Assembly: GCA_024712425.1 (NCBI GenBank)
Contig: JAKRWE010000012.1
Location: 1-43,098, forward strand
DNA: 43,098 nucleotides
Reading direction: 5' to 3'
Origin: Chromatiales bacterium
Lineage (GTDB): Bacteria > Pseudomonadota > Gammaproteobacteria > Chromatiales > Chromatiaceae
The position numbers and the translations under genes are program-made. Below are positions 32,907 to 40,352 of the stretch, one piece after another. Below the pieces are notes generated by a model. It ran no database searches. It saw nothing but the letters and a program-made list of their open reading frames with translations, and was not told where the DNA came from. The stretch's first letter is position 1, and the number at the start of each line of letters is the position of its first letter.

Positions 32907-33077
32907 ATGGAAAAAACCACGCCACAAGAAGTCACCGTCGTAGATATTCGGATGCCGTTCTGGTCGATCGTTGTACTGCTGGTCAAATGGGCCATCGCGG
33001 CCATACCCGCGATGTTCATCCTGTCCATCCCGATTTTCCTGATCGCTGCCTTCCTCGGTGGCGGTACGCGGGTTTGA
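32907..33077 (+). CDS. Small membrane protein (56 aa)
   Basis: ATG at 32907 with CTGGAGG 6 bp upstream. Residues about 18-50 form one long or two short hydrophobic segments (FWSIVVLLVKWAIAAIPAMF, then a second one), ending GGGTRV. No signal cleavage site. It lies between two leftward genes and is read divergently from the basic H1-like protein. Good ribosome site and clean hydrophobic pattern support it as a real gene despite its length. Confidence 0.6.
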   Translation: MEKTTPQEVTVVDIRMPFWSIVVLLVKWAIAAIPAMFILSIPIFLIAAFLGGGTRV

Positions 33078-33108
33078 GCAACCTTTCTATGCTGCCTGAC
33101 ACGCAGTG

Positions 33109-33576
33109 TCACCATCCGGCGTAAGACACCAGCAGATCTGCGATCACCTGGCGGTGCTCCGCATCCAAGGTGGCACTGAGATCCGCCAGGCCGTTGACCC
33201 CCTGTTCGCGTAGCAGGTAACCTCCCCACTGGGCATTGTAGAAACTGCACATGGCGGCCAGGAACTTGCGCTGACCGGATGACAGCACGCCGATCGTCTC
33301 GATAATGAATTCCGCATCCGGTGCAAGCTGGTCCCGGTCGGAGGCCTCGGCGACGCTCGATGCCGGTTTTAATGTCTCCCCAAATGGCGGCCGGCAGGTA
33401 AAATACTGCGCCCCCGCCAGCTCGACACCGCGCTTCCAGGCGTTTAAGAACAGACGGTTGTTGCGCACCGCACGTTCACGCGATGCTTCGAGGGCGGCCT
33501 GTGCGAGCTGCCTGCGTTCTTCACGTTCGGCAGTCGTCGGCTGCTGGATCATCCCAGCAGGTTTTTCGTCGTCCAT
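33109..33576 (-). CDS. Unknown 155-aa protein
   Basis: Start set at ATG 33576 (MDDEKP), preceded by GGGGAG; an upstream ATG at 33648 lies in the palindrome and extends the frame by 24 residues. The body is helical: TAEREERRQLAQAALEAS with basic residues, then FLNAWKRGVELAGAQYF and IIETIGVLSSGQRKFLAAMC. No family recognised. It is divergent from the DUF4942 methylase and could share its operator. Confidence 0.5.
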   Translation of the reverse strand: MDDEKPAGMIQQPTTAEREERRQLAQAALEASRERAVRNNRLFLNAWKRGVELAGAQYFTCRPPFGETLKPASSVAEASDRDQLAPDAEFIIETIGVLSSGQRKFLAAMCSFYNAQWGGYLLREQGVNGLADLSATLDAEHRQVIADLLVSYAGW

Positions 33577-33613
33577 CACTCCCCCGCACTTGCGTTTTTT
33601 GTATCCGCCATAG

Positions 33614-33649
33614 CATGGAAGAAAACCAACCAGGAGGCGTTCTTCCATG
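33614..33649. promoter_or_regulatory. Perfect 10-bp inverted repeat enclosing the ribosome site and start codon
   Basis: CATGGAAGAA (33614-33623) and TTCTTCCATG (33640-33649) are perfect complements separated by 16 bases that contain AGGAGG (33632-33637). The right arm includes the ATG of the methylase gene. In RNA this would fold into a hairpin that hides the start codon in the stem. In DNA it is a palindromic operator candidate between divergent genes. Confidence 0.55.
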
Positions 33650-35314
33650 TCCCATGATGCATTCCAATTCTATCCCACGCCGGCAATGCTCGCGATCAAG
33701 GCCTGGCACATGTTCGACAAGGGTGCGATTCGGCGCGTGCTGGAGCCCTCTGCGGGCCGGGGCGATCTGCTCGAACCGCTGAAAGAGCGGACCCGCTATT
33801 CACGCGTGACCGTGGATACCATCGAGCTGAATATTGCTCACCATCCCACGCTGCGTGAAAAAGGCTATCGGGTGGTTGACACGGACTTTCTGAACTTCCA
33901 GTCGCCCGTTGGCTACTCCCACATCATCCTGAATCCCCCCTTCCACGCGGGTGTCGATCACGTCCTGCACGCCTGGGACATCCTGCGCGATGGCCAGATC
34001 GTGGCGATACTCAATGCCGAGACGATCAACAATCCCCACACGGAGAAACGTAAACAACTCGTTCGCCTGATCGAGCAGTTCGGTCGAGTGGAATATGTGG
34101 AATCGGCCTTCCAGGATCCCGACACCCTGCGCAAGACCGATGTCCGCGTCGCGCTGGTCCATCTGAAAAAAACCACCGCCATCGAGTTCGATGTGACCGC
34201 ATTCCTTTCAAAAGACGACCGGGATGGCGATATGGCCATCAATCCACCACAAGAACTAGCGCTGCCCAACAGCACGATCAAGAATACGGTTCGGGCCTTC
34301 GGTGCGGCGGTGAAGGCCATGGAAAAGGCGGTTTATGCCGAAGCGGAAGCCACCTACTACGCGCGAATGATCGAGGTGAAACCAACAGAGAATGCGCCAT
34401 CGGACGAAGATCGGCCGTCGCTGACCCAAGGCCGAATCAAATTTTCGGATGTGGCCGATACCATCGCGGAACGGTACGACGCGCTCAAGGAGCACGCCTG
34501 GCGCAAGGTGCTGGCCTCGGCTGATTTCACGAGTCGGTTTAGCCGCAAGGTGCGATCCGATATCCAACAGCAGATCGACCAGCTCATCCAGATGGAATTC
34601 ACGGTAGAGAACATCTATGCCCTGCTCGGTGGACTTATCGAAAGCAAGACCGAATTGGACTACCAAATGTTGGAGGACATCTTCGACCAGATCACTCGCT
34701 ACCATTCAGATAATGTTCACTTCTACCGGGGCTGGAAATCGAATGACGAACACAAGCTAGGCTGCAAGATACGGGCCAAACGTTTCATTCTCCCGCACAT
34801 GAAAAACTACTCCGGCGATGGCATCGACTACCGAGCAAAGGAGACGCTGACCGACATCGATCGCGCCTTTGCGCTGATGGACGGAAAGACTGAGCCCGAC
34901 TTCGGGATGGTTGATGTCATCGACCAGTATAAAAGTGACTTGCTGGCGGCAAAGCGGCTGCGATCTGACTATTTTGATATCCGATTCTACAAAGGTATCG
35001 GAACGGTGCATTTCTTCCCTCGCCGCAAGGACTTAGTCGAACGACTAAACCGTGTGGTGGGCCGCCGCCGGCAATGGATTCCGGATCGGCCATCGGACGC
35101 CTTCACGGCTCAGTACGAGCAGGCCGAGAAGGTGACAAGGGGAATGGACGACCATTTGCCGAAGCGCACCTGGGGTAGCCCAAGCGATATCGAACGCTAC
35201 TCAGCCCACGCGAAGGCCTGCGCCGATCTCGGCATCGATCTCGCACTGCCGTTCCAGTCGAACGAGGAAATCGCCGGGGAACTGACGCTCGATGGCGGGA
35301 GGGACGTGGCTTAA
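33647..35314 (+). CDS. DUF4942-type adenine-specific DNA methyltransferase
   Basis: 555 residues. The N-terminal class I methyltransferase has motif I VLEPSAGRGDLL (31-42) and the catalytic NPPF (96-99) in SHIILNPPFHAGVDH, indicating N6-adenine methylation of DNA. The remaining 400 residues carry the DUF4942 domain: FRGW-like HFYRGWKSND, KRFILPHM and DIRFYKGIGTVHFF. These methylases are common orphans on plasmids and integrative elements, where they may protect DNA or regulate. No cognate restriction nuclease is adjacent. AGGAGG lies 9 bp before the ATG, inside the hairpin described at 33614. Confidence 0.85.
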   Translation: MSHDAFQFYPTPAMLAIKAWHMFDKGAIRRVLEPSAGRGDLLEPLKERTRYSRVTVDTIELNIAHHPTLREKGYRVVDTDFLNFQSPVGYSHIILNPPFHAGVDHVLHAWDILRDGQIVAILNAETINNPHTEKRKQLVRLIEQFGRVEYVESAFQDPDTLRKTDVRVALVHLKKTTAIEFDVTAFLSKDDRDGDMAINPPQELALPNSTIKNTVRAFGAAVKAMEKAVYAEAEATYYARMIEVKPTENAPSDEDRPSLTQGRIKFSDVADTIAERYDALKEHAWRKVLASADFTSRFSRKVRSDIQQQIDQLIQMEFTVENIYALLGGLIESKTELDYQMLEDIFDQITRYHSDNVHFYRGWKSNDEHKLGCKIRAKRFILPHMKNYSGDGIDYRAKETLTDIDRAFALMDGKTEPDFGMVDVIDQYKSDLLAAKRLRSDYFDIRFYKGIGTVHFFPRRKDLVERLNRVVGRRRQWIPDRPSDAFTAQYEQAEKVTRGMDDHLPKRTWGSPSDIERYSAHAKACADLGIDLALPFQSNEEIAGELTLDGGRDVA

Positions 35315-35344
35315 CAAGCGCTCTCTGCAACGCCACCTGTCTGT

Positions 35345-35350
35345 TATAAT
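35345..35350 (+). promoter_or_regulatory. -10 element TATAAT, likely leaderless promoter
   Basis: A consensus TATAAT lies only 7 bp before ATG 35358 and overlaps an earlier ATG (35349). A start of transcription about 7 bp downstream would fall on the ATG itself, giving a leaderless antitoxin mRNA. The -35 region is weak. No Shine-Dalgarno sequence precedes the ATG. Confidence 0.45.
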
Positions 35351-35357
35351 GCGCCAT

Positions 35358-35858
35358 ATGGCTACACACGGTTCTTCCTTCGCTGTTCCGTCTCCCGATG
35401 CTCATCGGGCGGTGTTGACGATCCGCGCCCTTGAGGTAGATGGAGAAACACCAGAAGAGTTGGCTGGCCGGATTCTACTCGGCGGGCGCTACCGTCCCAC
35501 GACATTTATGCGTCGTCTACGGGAAGGGCTGCCTGTCTCAGCACTAGACCGGCTGGTGCGATTGATCGGAAACCGGGAAACCATCCTGGCGCTATCTGGC
35601 ATATCGGCTCGAACCTATCTGCGCAGGAAGCATGACAAGGAACCGCTCAACTCTGTCACCTCGGATCGGCTGTACCGTGTCGCACATGTCGTGTCCGAAG
35701 CGGTGCGTGTATTCGAGGACGACACCACCGCGATCGATTGGCTCCAGTCGCCCAATCGATCGCTAGGGAGTCCGCCGATCACGCTGCTAGACACCGAGAT
35801 CGGCGCGAACCAGGTGCTACGGACACTGGGCCGTATCGAGTACAGTGTCTACGAGTGA
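35358..35858 (+). CDS. Xre/MbcA/ParS-type antitoxin
   Basis: 166 residues. The HTH region (LDRLVRLIGNRETILALSGI, then SARTYLRRK) and the C-terminal DUF2384-type block (SDRLYRVAHVVSEAVRVF, then WLQSPNRSLGSPPITLLDTEIGA) are diagnostic. The C-terminal block binds and blocks the RES toxin. Its stop overlaps the toxin start (TGATG), the normal order for this family. It likely autoregulates its promoter at 35345. Confidence 0.92.
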   Translation: MATHGSSFAVPSPDAHRAVLTIRALEVDGETPEELAGRILLGGRYRPTTFMRRLREGLPVSALDRLVRLIGNRETILALSGISARTYLRRKHDKEPLNSVTSDRLYRVAHVVSEAVRVFEDDTTAIDWLQSPNRSLGSPPITLLDTEIGANQVLRTLGRIEYSVYE

Positions 35859-36322
35859 TGCGTCTCTGGCGATTAACGGCGTTGCGCCATGCAGATACCG
35901 CATTGTCGGGAGTGGGCAATAGGCGTTTTGGCAGCCGGTGGGTATCTCCGGGCCACGCCGCAGTTTATGCCTCCGCGACCCTTTCACTCGCCGTATTGGA
36001 AATGCTGGTCCACATGGAACCTCGCCATTTTCGGCAGCGGTATGTTGCCTTGCCCATCGATCTGCCTAGGGGGTGTTCGGTGGAATCGGTCGATGTCGCC
36101 GCTTTACCGCCAAAATGGCCCACGCTGTTCGAATCCTCGGTATTGCGCCGCATCGGGGACGAGTGGGTTCGCCGCGGCGAGTCGCCTGTACTCCAGGTGC
36201 CATCGGCCGTGATCCCGATGGAATCCAACTACATCCTCAATCCCGAACACCCGGCATTCCCTCAAATCCGGGTCGGTGAACCCGTCCCCTTTGGATTTGA
36301 TTCGCGGTTGTATCCAGACTAA
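35858..36322 (+). CDS. RES-domain toxin
   Basis: 154 residues. The Arg, Glu, Ser pattern that names the family is visible: LWRLTALRHA with Arg3, NRRFGSRWVSPGHAAVYASA, LAVLEMLVHM with Glu, and late VPSAVIPMESNYILNPEHP with Ser. RES toxins degrade NAD+ (ADP-ribosyl-transfer fold) and arrest growth. Start ATG 35858 overlaps the antitoxin stop. Such pairs stabilise plasmids and integrative elements or act against phage. Confidence 0.92.
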   Translation: MRLWRLTALRHADTALSGVGNRRFGSRWVSPGHAAVYASATLSLAVLEMLVHMEPRHFRQRYVALPIDLPRGCSVESVDVAALPPKWPTLFESSVLRRIGDEWVRRGESPVLQVPSAVIPMESNYILNPEHPAFPQIRVGEPVPFGFDSRLYPD

Positions 36323-36361
36323 ACCGCCATTCTGCGGCCGGAAGCGGTCCGGGAAACAGCA

Positions 36362-36396
36362 AAAACCCCAGCCCGCCGAAGCGGTACTGGGGTCAA
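36362..36396 (-). terminator. Terminator between convergent genes
   Basis: CCCCAG (36366-36371) pairs with CTGGGG (36387-36392) across a GC-rich loop. On the minus strand the stem is followed by TTTTTG, a good Rho-independent signal for the transcript ending with the gene at 36410. A weaker T-tract lies on the plus side. Confidence 0.7.
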
Positions 36397-36409
36397 ATTA
36401 AAAAATGCG

Positions 36410-36883
36410 TCAGCGAGCGTTCGCGCTGGCCTGATCCGGCACTGGCGGCGCTTCGCTCGTGTACAGGCCTTCATCGAAGGCCAGGGCGAGCGCCTTGGCC
36501 GCTTCGAAGACCAAGTCCCGGTTAGACAGGTACTTGATGGCCACGACGGGCCGTAAATCCCCTGCGCGATCAGGTTGCACCAGGACGTAGATCATCCAGC
36601 CTTCGTTCCCTCCTGGTGTGGCTGACACAAGCACTTCGCCTTTGGGGAAAGCGGCATCCATGTCCACGTCGAAAATACCGCCATTCTCTGAGTACCAGCT
36701 GATCCATTCCAAGATGCTCTCTGCATTGCCATCCTCGCAGGGTACCGTCGCCAGGACCTGGCGCATTTGGCGCTCCACAGACCGGATCGACTGCTGCGAG
36801 TGGTAGTGCCGATAGCCGTCCTCGCCGAGGGTCTCGTACATTGTGCGGATTGCTGGCCGCACTGCCGTCTCGTTGGTAGCCAT
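36410..36883 (-). CDS. Unknown 157-aa protein
   Basis: Start ATG 36883 overlaps the stop of the upstream gene (TGATG). A helical N-terminus with ERQMRQVLATVP precedes a strand-rich middle (GEVLVSATPGGNEGWMIYVL) and an amphipathic tail. Looks like a small alpha/beta protein. No family recognised. It ends before the terminator at 36362 and is the last gene of the leftward series. Confidence 0.5.
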   Translation of the reverse strand: MATNETAVRPAIRTMYETLGEDGYRHYHSQQSIRSVERQMRQVLATVPCEDGNAESILEWISWYSENGGIFDVDMDAAFPKGEVLVSATPGGNEGWMIYVLVQPDRAGDLRPVVAIKYLSNRDLVFEAAKALALAFDEGLYTSEAPPVPDQASANAR

Positions 36884-37401
36884 CACGGTTGCCCTGCCAT
36901 GCCGGACAAAACGGATGCCATCCCATCGGGATCGTCATCGAGCACTGAGGCGATAGCCGAAACACACTCACGGCGCTGTTGGGCCACCATCTCATGCAGG
37001 ATGCCTGGCGCTTCCTTTGGGCAGGCCGGACACCGCACGAACGACAACAGGCTGTCGCCGGCAAACTCCCAGCCGGCGGCCTTGGCTGCTTCCCGTGCCG
37101 GATCATCCGGACCGGAAAAGCGACTCCGTTCGGTTAACTCCAGCCGGGCAACCGGATGCAAATCCCACTCGTACGGCTCATCCTCGAGCATGTGGACCAT
37201 GTCCCACGGTTCCCCGCAGGTTGGGCATTGGATATCGATATTGGACCTCCTAAGACGCACCTCCCCCGACCGGGAGATGCAAAGAAAAACATCCCCGGGT
37301 CGGCGGGTAGTACGGTATGCAAGCCAATGCTTGCCTTTTCCTTCATGCGCCCTATGCTTGGGCGCATGAAAGTGATCAAGGGTCAGCGCGAAACACTCCA
37401 C
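36883..37401 (-). CDS. Unknown Cys-rich protein, start codon unresolved
   Basis: CPTCGEPWDMVHM and later VRCPACPKEAP give two Cys pairs of zinc-ribbon type about 75 residues apart. The open frame starts at ATG 37401, but the strong AGGAGG at 37246-37251 points to initiation near 37239, where the in-frame codon is ATC rather than ATG. The first part of the longer frame overlaps a structured leader shared with the gene at 37881. So either the long form is used, or the gene starts at a non-standard codon, or a start mutation has weakened it. Its stop overlaps the next ATG (TGATG). Confidence 0.45.
   Translation of the reverse strand: MECFALTLDHFHAPKHRAHEGKGKHWLAYRTTRRPGDVFLCISRSGEVRLRRSNIDIQCPTCGEPWDMVHMLEDEPYEWDLHPVARLELTERSRFSGPDDPAREAAKAAGWEFAGDSLLSFVRCPACPKEAPGILHEMVAQQRRECVSAIASVLDDDPDGMASVLSGMAGQP
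37257..37296 (-). promoter_or_regulatory. Structured 5' leader with alternative pairing, copy 1
   Basis: On the plus strand the arms are GCACCTCCC (37257-37265), GGGAGATGC (37272-37280) and CATCCCC (37290-37296). The middle arm can pair with either neighbour. The same layout with the same 9-nt spacing between second and third arm occurs at 38552. On the minus-strand RNA it precedes AGGAGG. Confidence 0.45.
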
Positions 37402-37465
37402 GCCCAGGCACTCGATTGCCTGTTCCGCGGAATTTGTCTCGGGGAAACCCAGGCACTGGACAAGT

Positions 37466-37693
37466 TCAGGACCCTTGACCGGCGTCTTGGCCGTCGTGGG
37501 TCGCTCTCGGCAGTACCAGACGCGACGCCATCTCCTCCTCGATCAGACGAATCATCCGGTGAAGATCCGCGCTGACCTCGGCATCGATGGTGGCGCCTTG
37601 CTGCAAGTCCGCCCTGGCGGCGGCATCGCGCAGCTGCTCTGCGCTGGCTCGGTCGAGCCAGCTTAAAAAGTCCCTCCAGAACTGTTTGTTCAC
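37466..37693 (-). CDS. Small unknown protein (75 aa)
   Basis: GTG start at 37693 with AGGAGG at 7-bp spacing. The sequence is helical: KQFWRDFLSWLDRASAEQLRD and MIRLIEEEMASRL. No family recognised. Its leader (37734-37747) also folds into a GGGCG-ATCC-CGCCC hairpin. It lies in the leftward series between two other unknown genes. Confidence 0.5.
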   Translation of the reverse strand: MNKQFWRDFLSWLDRASAEQLRDAAARADLQQGATIDAEVSADLHRMIRLIEEEMASRLVLPRATHDGQDAGQGS

Positions 37694-37847
37694 GGGAATT
37701 CCTCCTATCAGTTTCAGACGGAATCCCCCCGAAGGGCGATCCCGCCCTGTCGGGTTTCTCTCTTTTTATTCCGCGCCGAGCGAGCGCGACCGGCTGGGCC
37801 GGTAGAAAAGCTTTGCGCAACCGCCTCAGTGAAGCGGCTCCGAAAAG

Positions 37848-37872
37848 CCGGGCCAAATGGCCCGGAAAAAGT
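37848..37872 (-). terminator. Terminator downstream of gene at 37881
   Basis: CCGGGCC (37848-37854), loop AAAT, GGCCCGG (37859-37865). On the minus strand the stem is followed by CTTTTC and preceded by a T run. It probably ends the transcript of the leftward gene at 37881, 9 bp before. Confidence 0.6.
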
Positions 37873-37880
37873 GGAAAGGT

Positions 37881-38537
37881 CTACTCAGGACAGTGGAAGG
37901 ATTCCCCTGCCATGTACGCCATCCAGTGGTATGCGGCCTGGTTGGTGCGGAAGCGTGCATGGACTTTTCCATCCACGCGCACCGTGGCCACGTACGGTGG
38001 GTCGAGCTCGTGCTCGATCTCCATCAGACCCAGGTGGTACTGGGAATGCCGATACAGTTCCCTGCGGTCGTCGACCCGGATAATCCGCACGATGCAGTGC
38101 TCGAGCAGGCCGGGGCCGCCGTGTTCACCTTCGGCGAGCATCAGCGGGATTTTCAGAACACCAGTAGAGCGCCCGATCGTGCCGAGCACGTCGTTCTCCT
38201 CCATCCAGTCTCGACCCGTCTTGGTATCGCCATAGAAAATCCGCAACCTCGAACCGTCCTTGCGGGCGGCCTCGAGGATCCGGCGCACCTTGCGGGGCGT
38301 CTCTGGGTGAAACCAGGTGCCGATGTCCTGGCCTTGGGCCAGTCGTATCAGCTCCCGGTGTTTCTCCAACACCTCAAGTGTGCCCCGCTCGGCATCCGCC
38401 GGCCGCAGTTCGGGATGGCCCAACGTGTCGGCGAGTGCCTGAGCCTCACGCAGGGCCACATCGAATCCCTTGCAGCTATAGCCACCCTCTGCCGGGATAA
38501 CATACAGCCGCTGACGTTCGTTGATCTGTACGTCCAT
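37881..38537 (-). CDS. Unknown 218-aa protein
   Basis: Start ATG 38537 preceded by GGAG at 6-bp spacing. Opening INERQRLYVIPAEGGYSCKG, then helix RPADAERGTLEVLEKHREL, and strand-rich RLRIFYGDTKTGRDWMEE, later YRHSQYHLGLMEIEHEL. It looks like a conserved element-borne protein, because the sequence is ordered and without low complexity, but no family is recognised. Its leader (38552-38592) has two mutually exclusive hairpins, and a terminator follows at 37848, so it may form a single-gene unit. Confidence 0.55.
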   Translation of the reverse strand: MDVQINERQRLYVIPAEGGYSCKGFDVALREAQALADTLGHPELRPADAERGTLEVLEKHRELIRLAQGQDIGTWFHPETPRKVRRILEAARKDGSRLRIFYGDTKTGRDWMEENDVLGTIGRSTGVLKIPLMLAEGEHGGPGLLEHCIVRIIRVDDRRELYRHSQYHLGLMEIEHELDPPYVATVRVDGKVHARFRTNQAAYHWMAYMAGESFHCPE

Positions 38538-38551
38538 TGTTTTCTCCAGAC

Positions 38552-38592
38552 GCACCTCCCCCACCCGGGAGATGCGTAAATGTTCATCTCCC
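38552..38592 (-). promoter_or_regulatory. Structured 5' leader with alternative pairing, copy 2
   Basis: Arms on the plus strand: GCACCTCCC (38552-38560), GGGAGATGC (38567-38575), CATCTCCC (38585-38592). The middle arm pairs perfectly with the third and, with one wobble, with the first. In the minus-strand RNA the arm nearest the gene reads GGGAGGUG, a strong anti-16S sequence, so the two folds would hide or free it. The gene starts 15 bp further on. Confidence 0.5.
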
Positions 38593-38613
38593 AGGGTGGA
38601 GGGATATCAGGAA

Positions 38614-39756
38614 TCAGGCGGTCTGACGATTCGCCGGATCCAACGGGCGGGCCGGGAAGCCCAGCCGCCCTTGCTGCTGCCAGATGTCGTTCCAGTCGAC
38701 GCTTTTGGCGTCTTCTGGGATACGACACGCCGGCAGCTGTATCTGCACCTGGATCCCCCGCGGCCATAGCCGCTTCTGCAGCAGGCGCGCGGCCTCGATG
38801 CCCGTGCGGCTGCGGTCGTGGTCGGCCCAGATGACCAACTGCTGAACGCCCGCCGGTGGCTCGAATCCCTGCAACAGGGAAGCCGAGACAACTGACCAGG
38901 TGGGCAGGCCGGTCGCATATTGCGCCGACAAGGCCGTCTCGATACCTTCGGCCACACCCAGCACCTGGCCGGGCGCGAACAACCGAATCGCACCGCCCTG
39001 CAGCTTGCGCTCAGGGGCCTCCATCAGCTTCTTTGGCTTGTCGACCGGCAACTTGGCGCCCTGGGGCGTCAGGTAGGTCCGGTGCAAGGTGACCGGCTCG
39101 CCGCCGGTGTCACGCACCATTGCTACCATCGCCGGGTAATCCCCGAGGTGCGCCAGCCCCTGCTCTGTATCCTGATAACAGGGCAGCGCCGGGTGATACC
39201 GCAGATCCGGGCACCCATCGATAGCCGTCGATGTCAGACCACGGCTTGCCAGGTACAACCGCAACGGCGCGGCCTTGAAATGGCCGACCGGCACGGCCTT
39301 GTCCCACACGATGCGCAGTTTGGCGATCGCGCGTTGCGCTCTCACCGCCTGCTGGGCCTGGCGCTTCTTCTGCGCCAGTTCGTACTGACGCTGCTGCCGT
39401 GCCCGGTTGGCCTGTGCGGCCGCCCGGGTCTCGCTCACCTCAAGGCCAAGATACCGGCCTACTTCGTTTAGCGTTTCGGGGAAAGACCATCCGCGCGCTG
39501 TCATCAGCAACGCGAAGCCATCTTTCCAGGAACCGCAGGTACAGAAGGCACCGCCGTTCTCGGCAGCATCTCCCAACTGGGATCCCGGCCCATCGAGCCG
39601 GAAATCCTTCTTGCCCCCGTGAAAGGGACAATCAACATGGGTGCCTGGCCGGCGCGCGAGGGCATCGCCCAACACGTCACCAGCCAATGCGCCCAGTATG
39701 TCCAGCCAACGGCCATATGCCGCTCGCCGAACATCCTCGGCCTTTAGTCGTTTCAT
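38614..39756 (-). CDS. Primase-like protein with CHC2-type zinc finger and Toprim domain
   Basis: 380 residues from ATG 39756 (GGAGA 6 bp upstream; the ORF opens earlier). Residues about 35-90 hold a zinc-binding CPFHGGKKDFR with a later CTCGSWKDGF, the CHC2/P4-type primase zinc finger. Residues about 260-340 form a Toprim domain with GVAEGIETALSA and LVIWADHDRSRTGIEAA, giving the Glu and DxD metal ligands. A 30-residue RAAAQANRARQQRQ-type coiled-coil lies between. No helicase domain is fused. This fits a replication primase of a plasmid or integrative element, or a phage-like primase. Confidence 0.85.
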   Translation of the reverse strand: MKRLKAEDVRRAAYGRWLDILGALAGDVLGDALARRPGTHVDCPFHGGKKDFRLDGPGSQLGDAAENGGAFCTCGSWKDGFALLMTARGWSFPETLNEVGRYLGLEVSETRAAAQANRARQQRQYELAQKKRQAQQAVRAQRAIAKLRIVWDKAVPVGHFKAAPLRLYLASRGLTSTAIDGCPDLRYHPALPCYQDTEQGLAHLGDYPAMVAMVRDTGGEPVTLHRTYLTPQGAKLPVDKPKKLMEAPERKLQGGAIRLFAPGQVLGVAEGIETALSAQYATGLPTWSVVSASLLQGFEPPAGVQQLVIWADHDRSRTGIEAARLLQKRLWPRGIQVQIQLPACRIPEDAKSVDWNDIWQQQGRLGFPARPLDPANRQTA

Positions 39757-39781
39757 GGTGTCTCTCCAGGATGGAAATAAA

Positions 39782-39828
39782 CCCGCCAACGACGATCCGC
39801 CAGGGGATCATCGATCAAACTGGCGGGG
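39782..39828 (-). promoter_or_regulatory. Alternative-pairing leader of the primase gene
   Basis: CCCGCCA (39782-39788) and CCGCCAG (39797-39803) can each pair with CTGGCGGGG (39820-39828). The two hairpins exclude each other, similar in layout but not in sequence to the leaders at 37257 and 38552. In the minus-strand RNA it lies 25-70 bases before the ATG. Confidence 0.4.
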
Positions 39829-40002
39829 CCAATCGGTTGCACATGGACTGAGTTCCCTCCGTCTCAGTGCAACGAAAAGCTGTTTGTTTTGCGACCTCAG
39901 CGGGGTCGATTCAGCAGCGGTGCTGCCAGGAATTCGGTTGGGCTTGCGTTTTTGGAAAGCGTGGTAGCGTAGAGAATGGGTACATACAAACAGGAGCACC
40001 CC

Positions 40003-40272
40003 GTGGAAACCATCTCGCAAAAAGCCCTATTGATGTTCTGCGACCAGATCGCAGCGCTCGTCAACTCGCATGGCATGGCGATCCTTCGCCACGTCGAATC
40101 CGATGTCGAACACCATGTGGTGCCCGGCGCCAAAGGGTGGCTGGTGACCACCCAAAGCGGACTGGGTGTGCTGCACCAGGTCGAATACACGAGCATCGAA
40201 TCGCTCGGTCTCGATCTGGTCGGCACCCAACTGGTTGCGCCGCAAACGCGCTTGCATCGCGCCGCAAGTTGA
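40003..40272 (+). CDS. Unknown 89-aa protein
   Basis: GTG at 40003 has AGGAG at 7-bp spacing and is preferred to the ATG at 39976, which lacks a ribosome site. Helical start (VETISQKALLMFCDQIAALV), then a beta-rich part with HVESDVEHHVVPGAKGWLVT and a SLGLDLVGTQLV end. No family recognised. It is the only rightward gene between two leftward ones. Confidence 0.5.
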   Translation: METISQKALLMFCDQIAALVNSHGMAILRHVESDVEHHVVPGAKGWLVTTQSGLGVLHQVEYTSIESLGLDLVGTQLVAPQTRLHRAAS

Positions 40273-40282
40273 GGCTTTGTTC

Positions 40283-40330
40283 AGCCGCCTCGCAAAGCGG
40301 CTGGAAAAAGCCCGCCCCAGAGAGGGGCGG
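40283..40330. terminator. Pair of terminator stems between convergent genes
   Basis: AGCCGC-CTCGCAAA-GCGGCT (40283-40302) followed by AAAAAG, then CCGCCCC-AGAGA-GGGGCGG (40312-40330). Placed exactly between the convergent genes ending at 40272 and 40353, they probably stop both transcripts. Confidence 0.6.
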
Positions 40331-40352
40331 CAAAGGGTTGGGAATCGGTCAA

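Noticed and set aside
33590..33614. Shared promoter box TTGCGTTTTT upstream of 33647 and 39976/40003 genes
   Set aside because: The string recurs, but spacing to any -10-like hexamer is 13-14 bp, so a sigma-70 promoter could not be supported.
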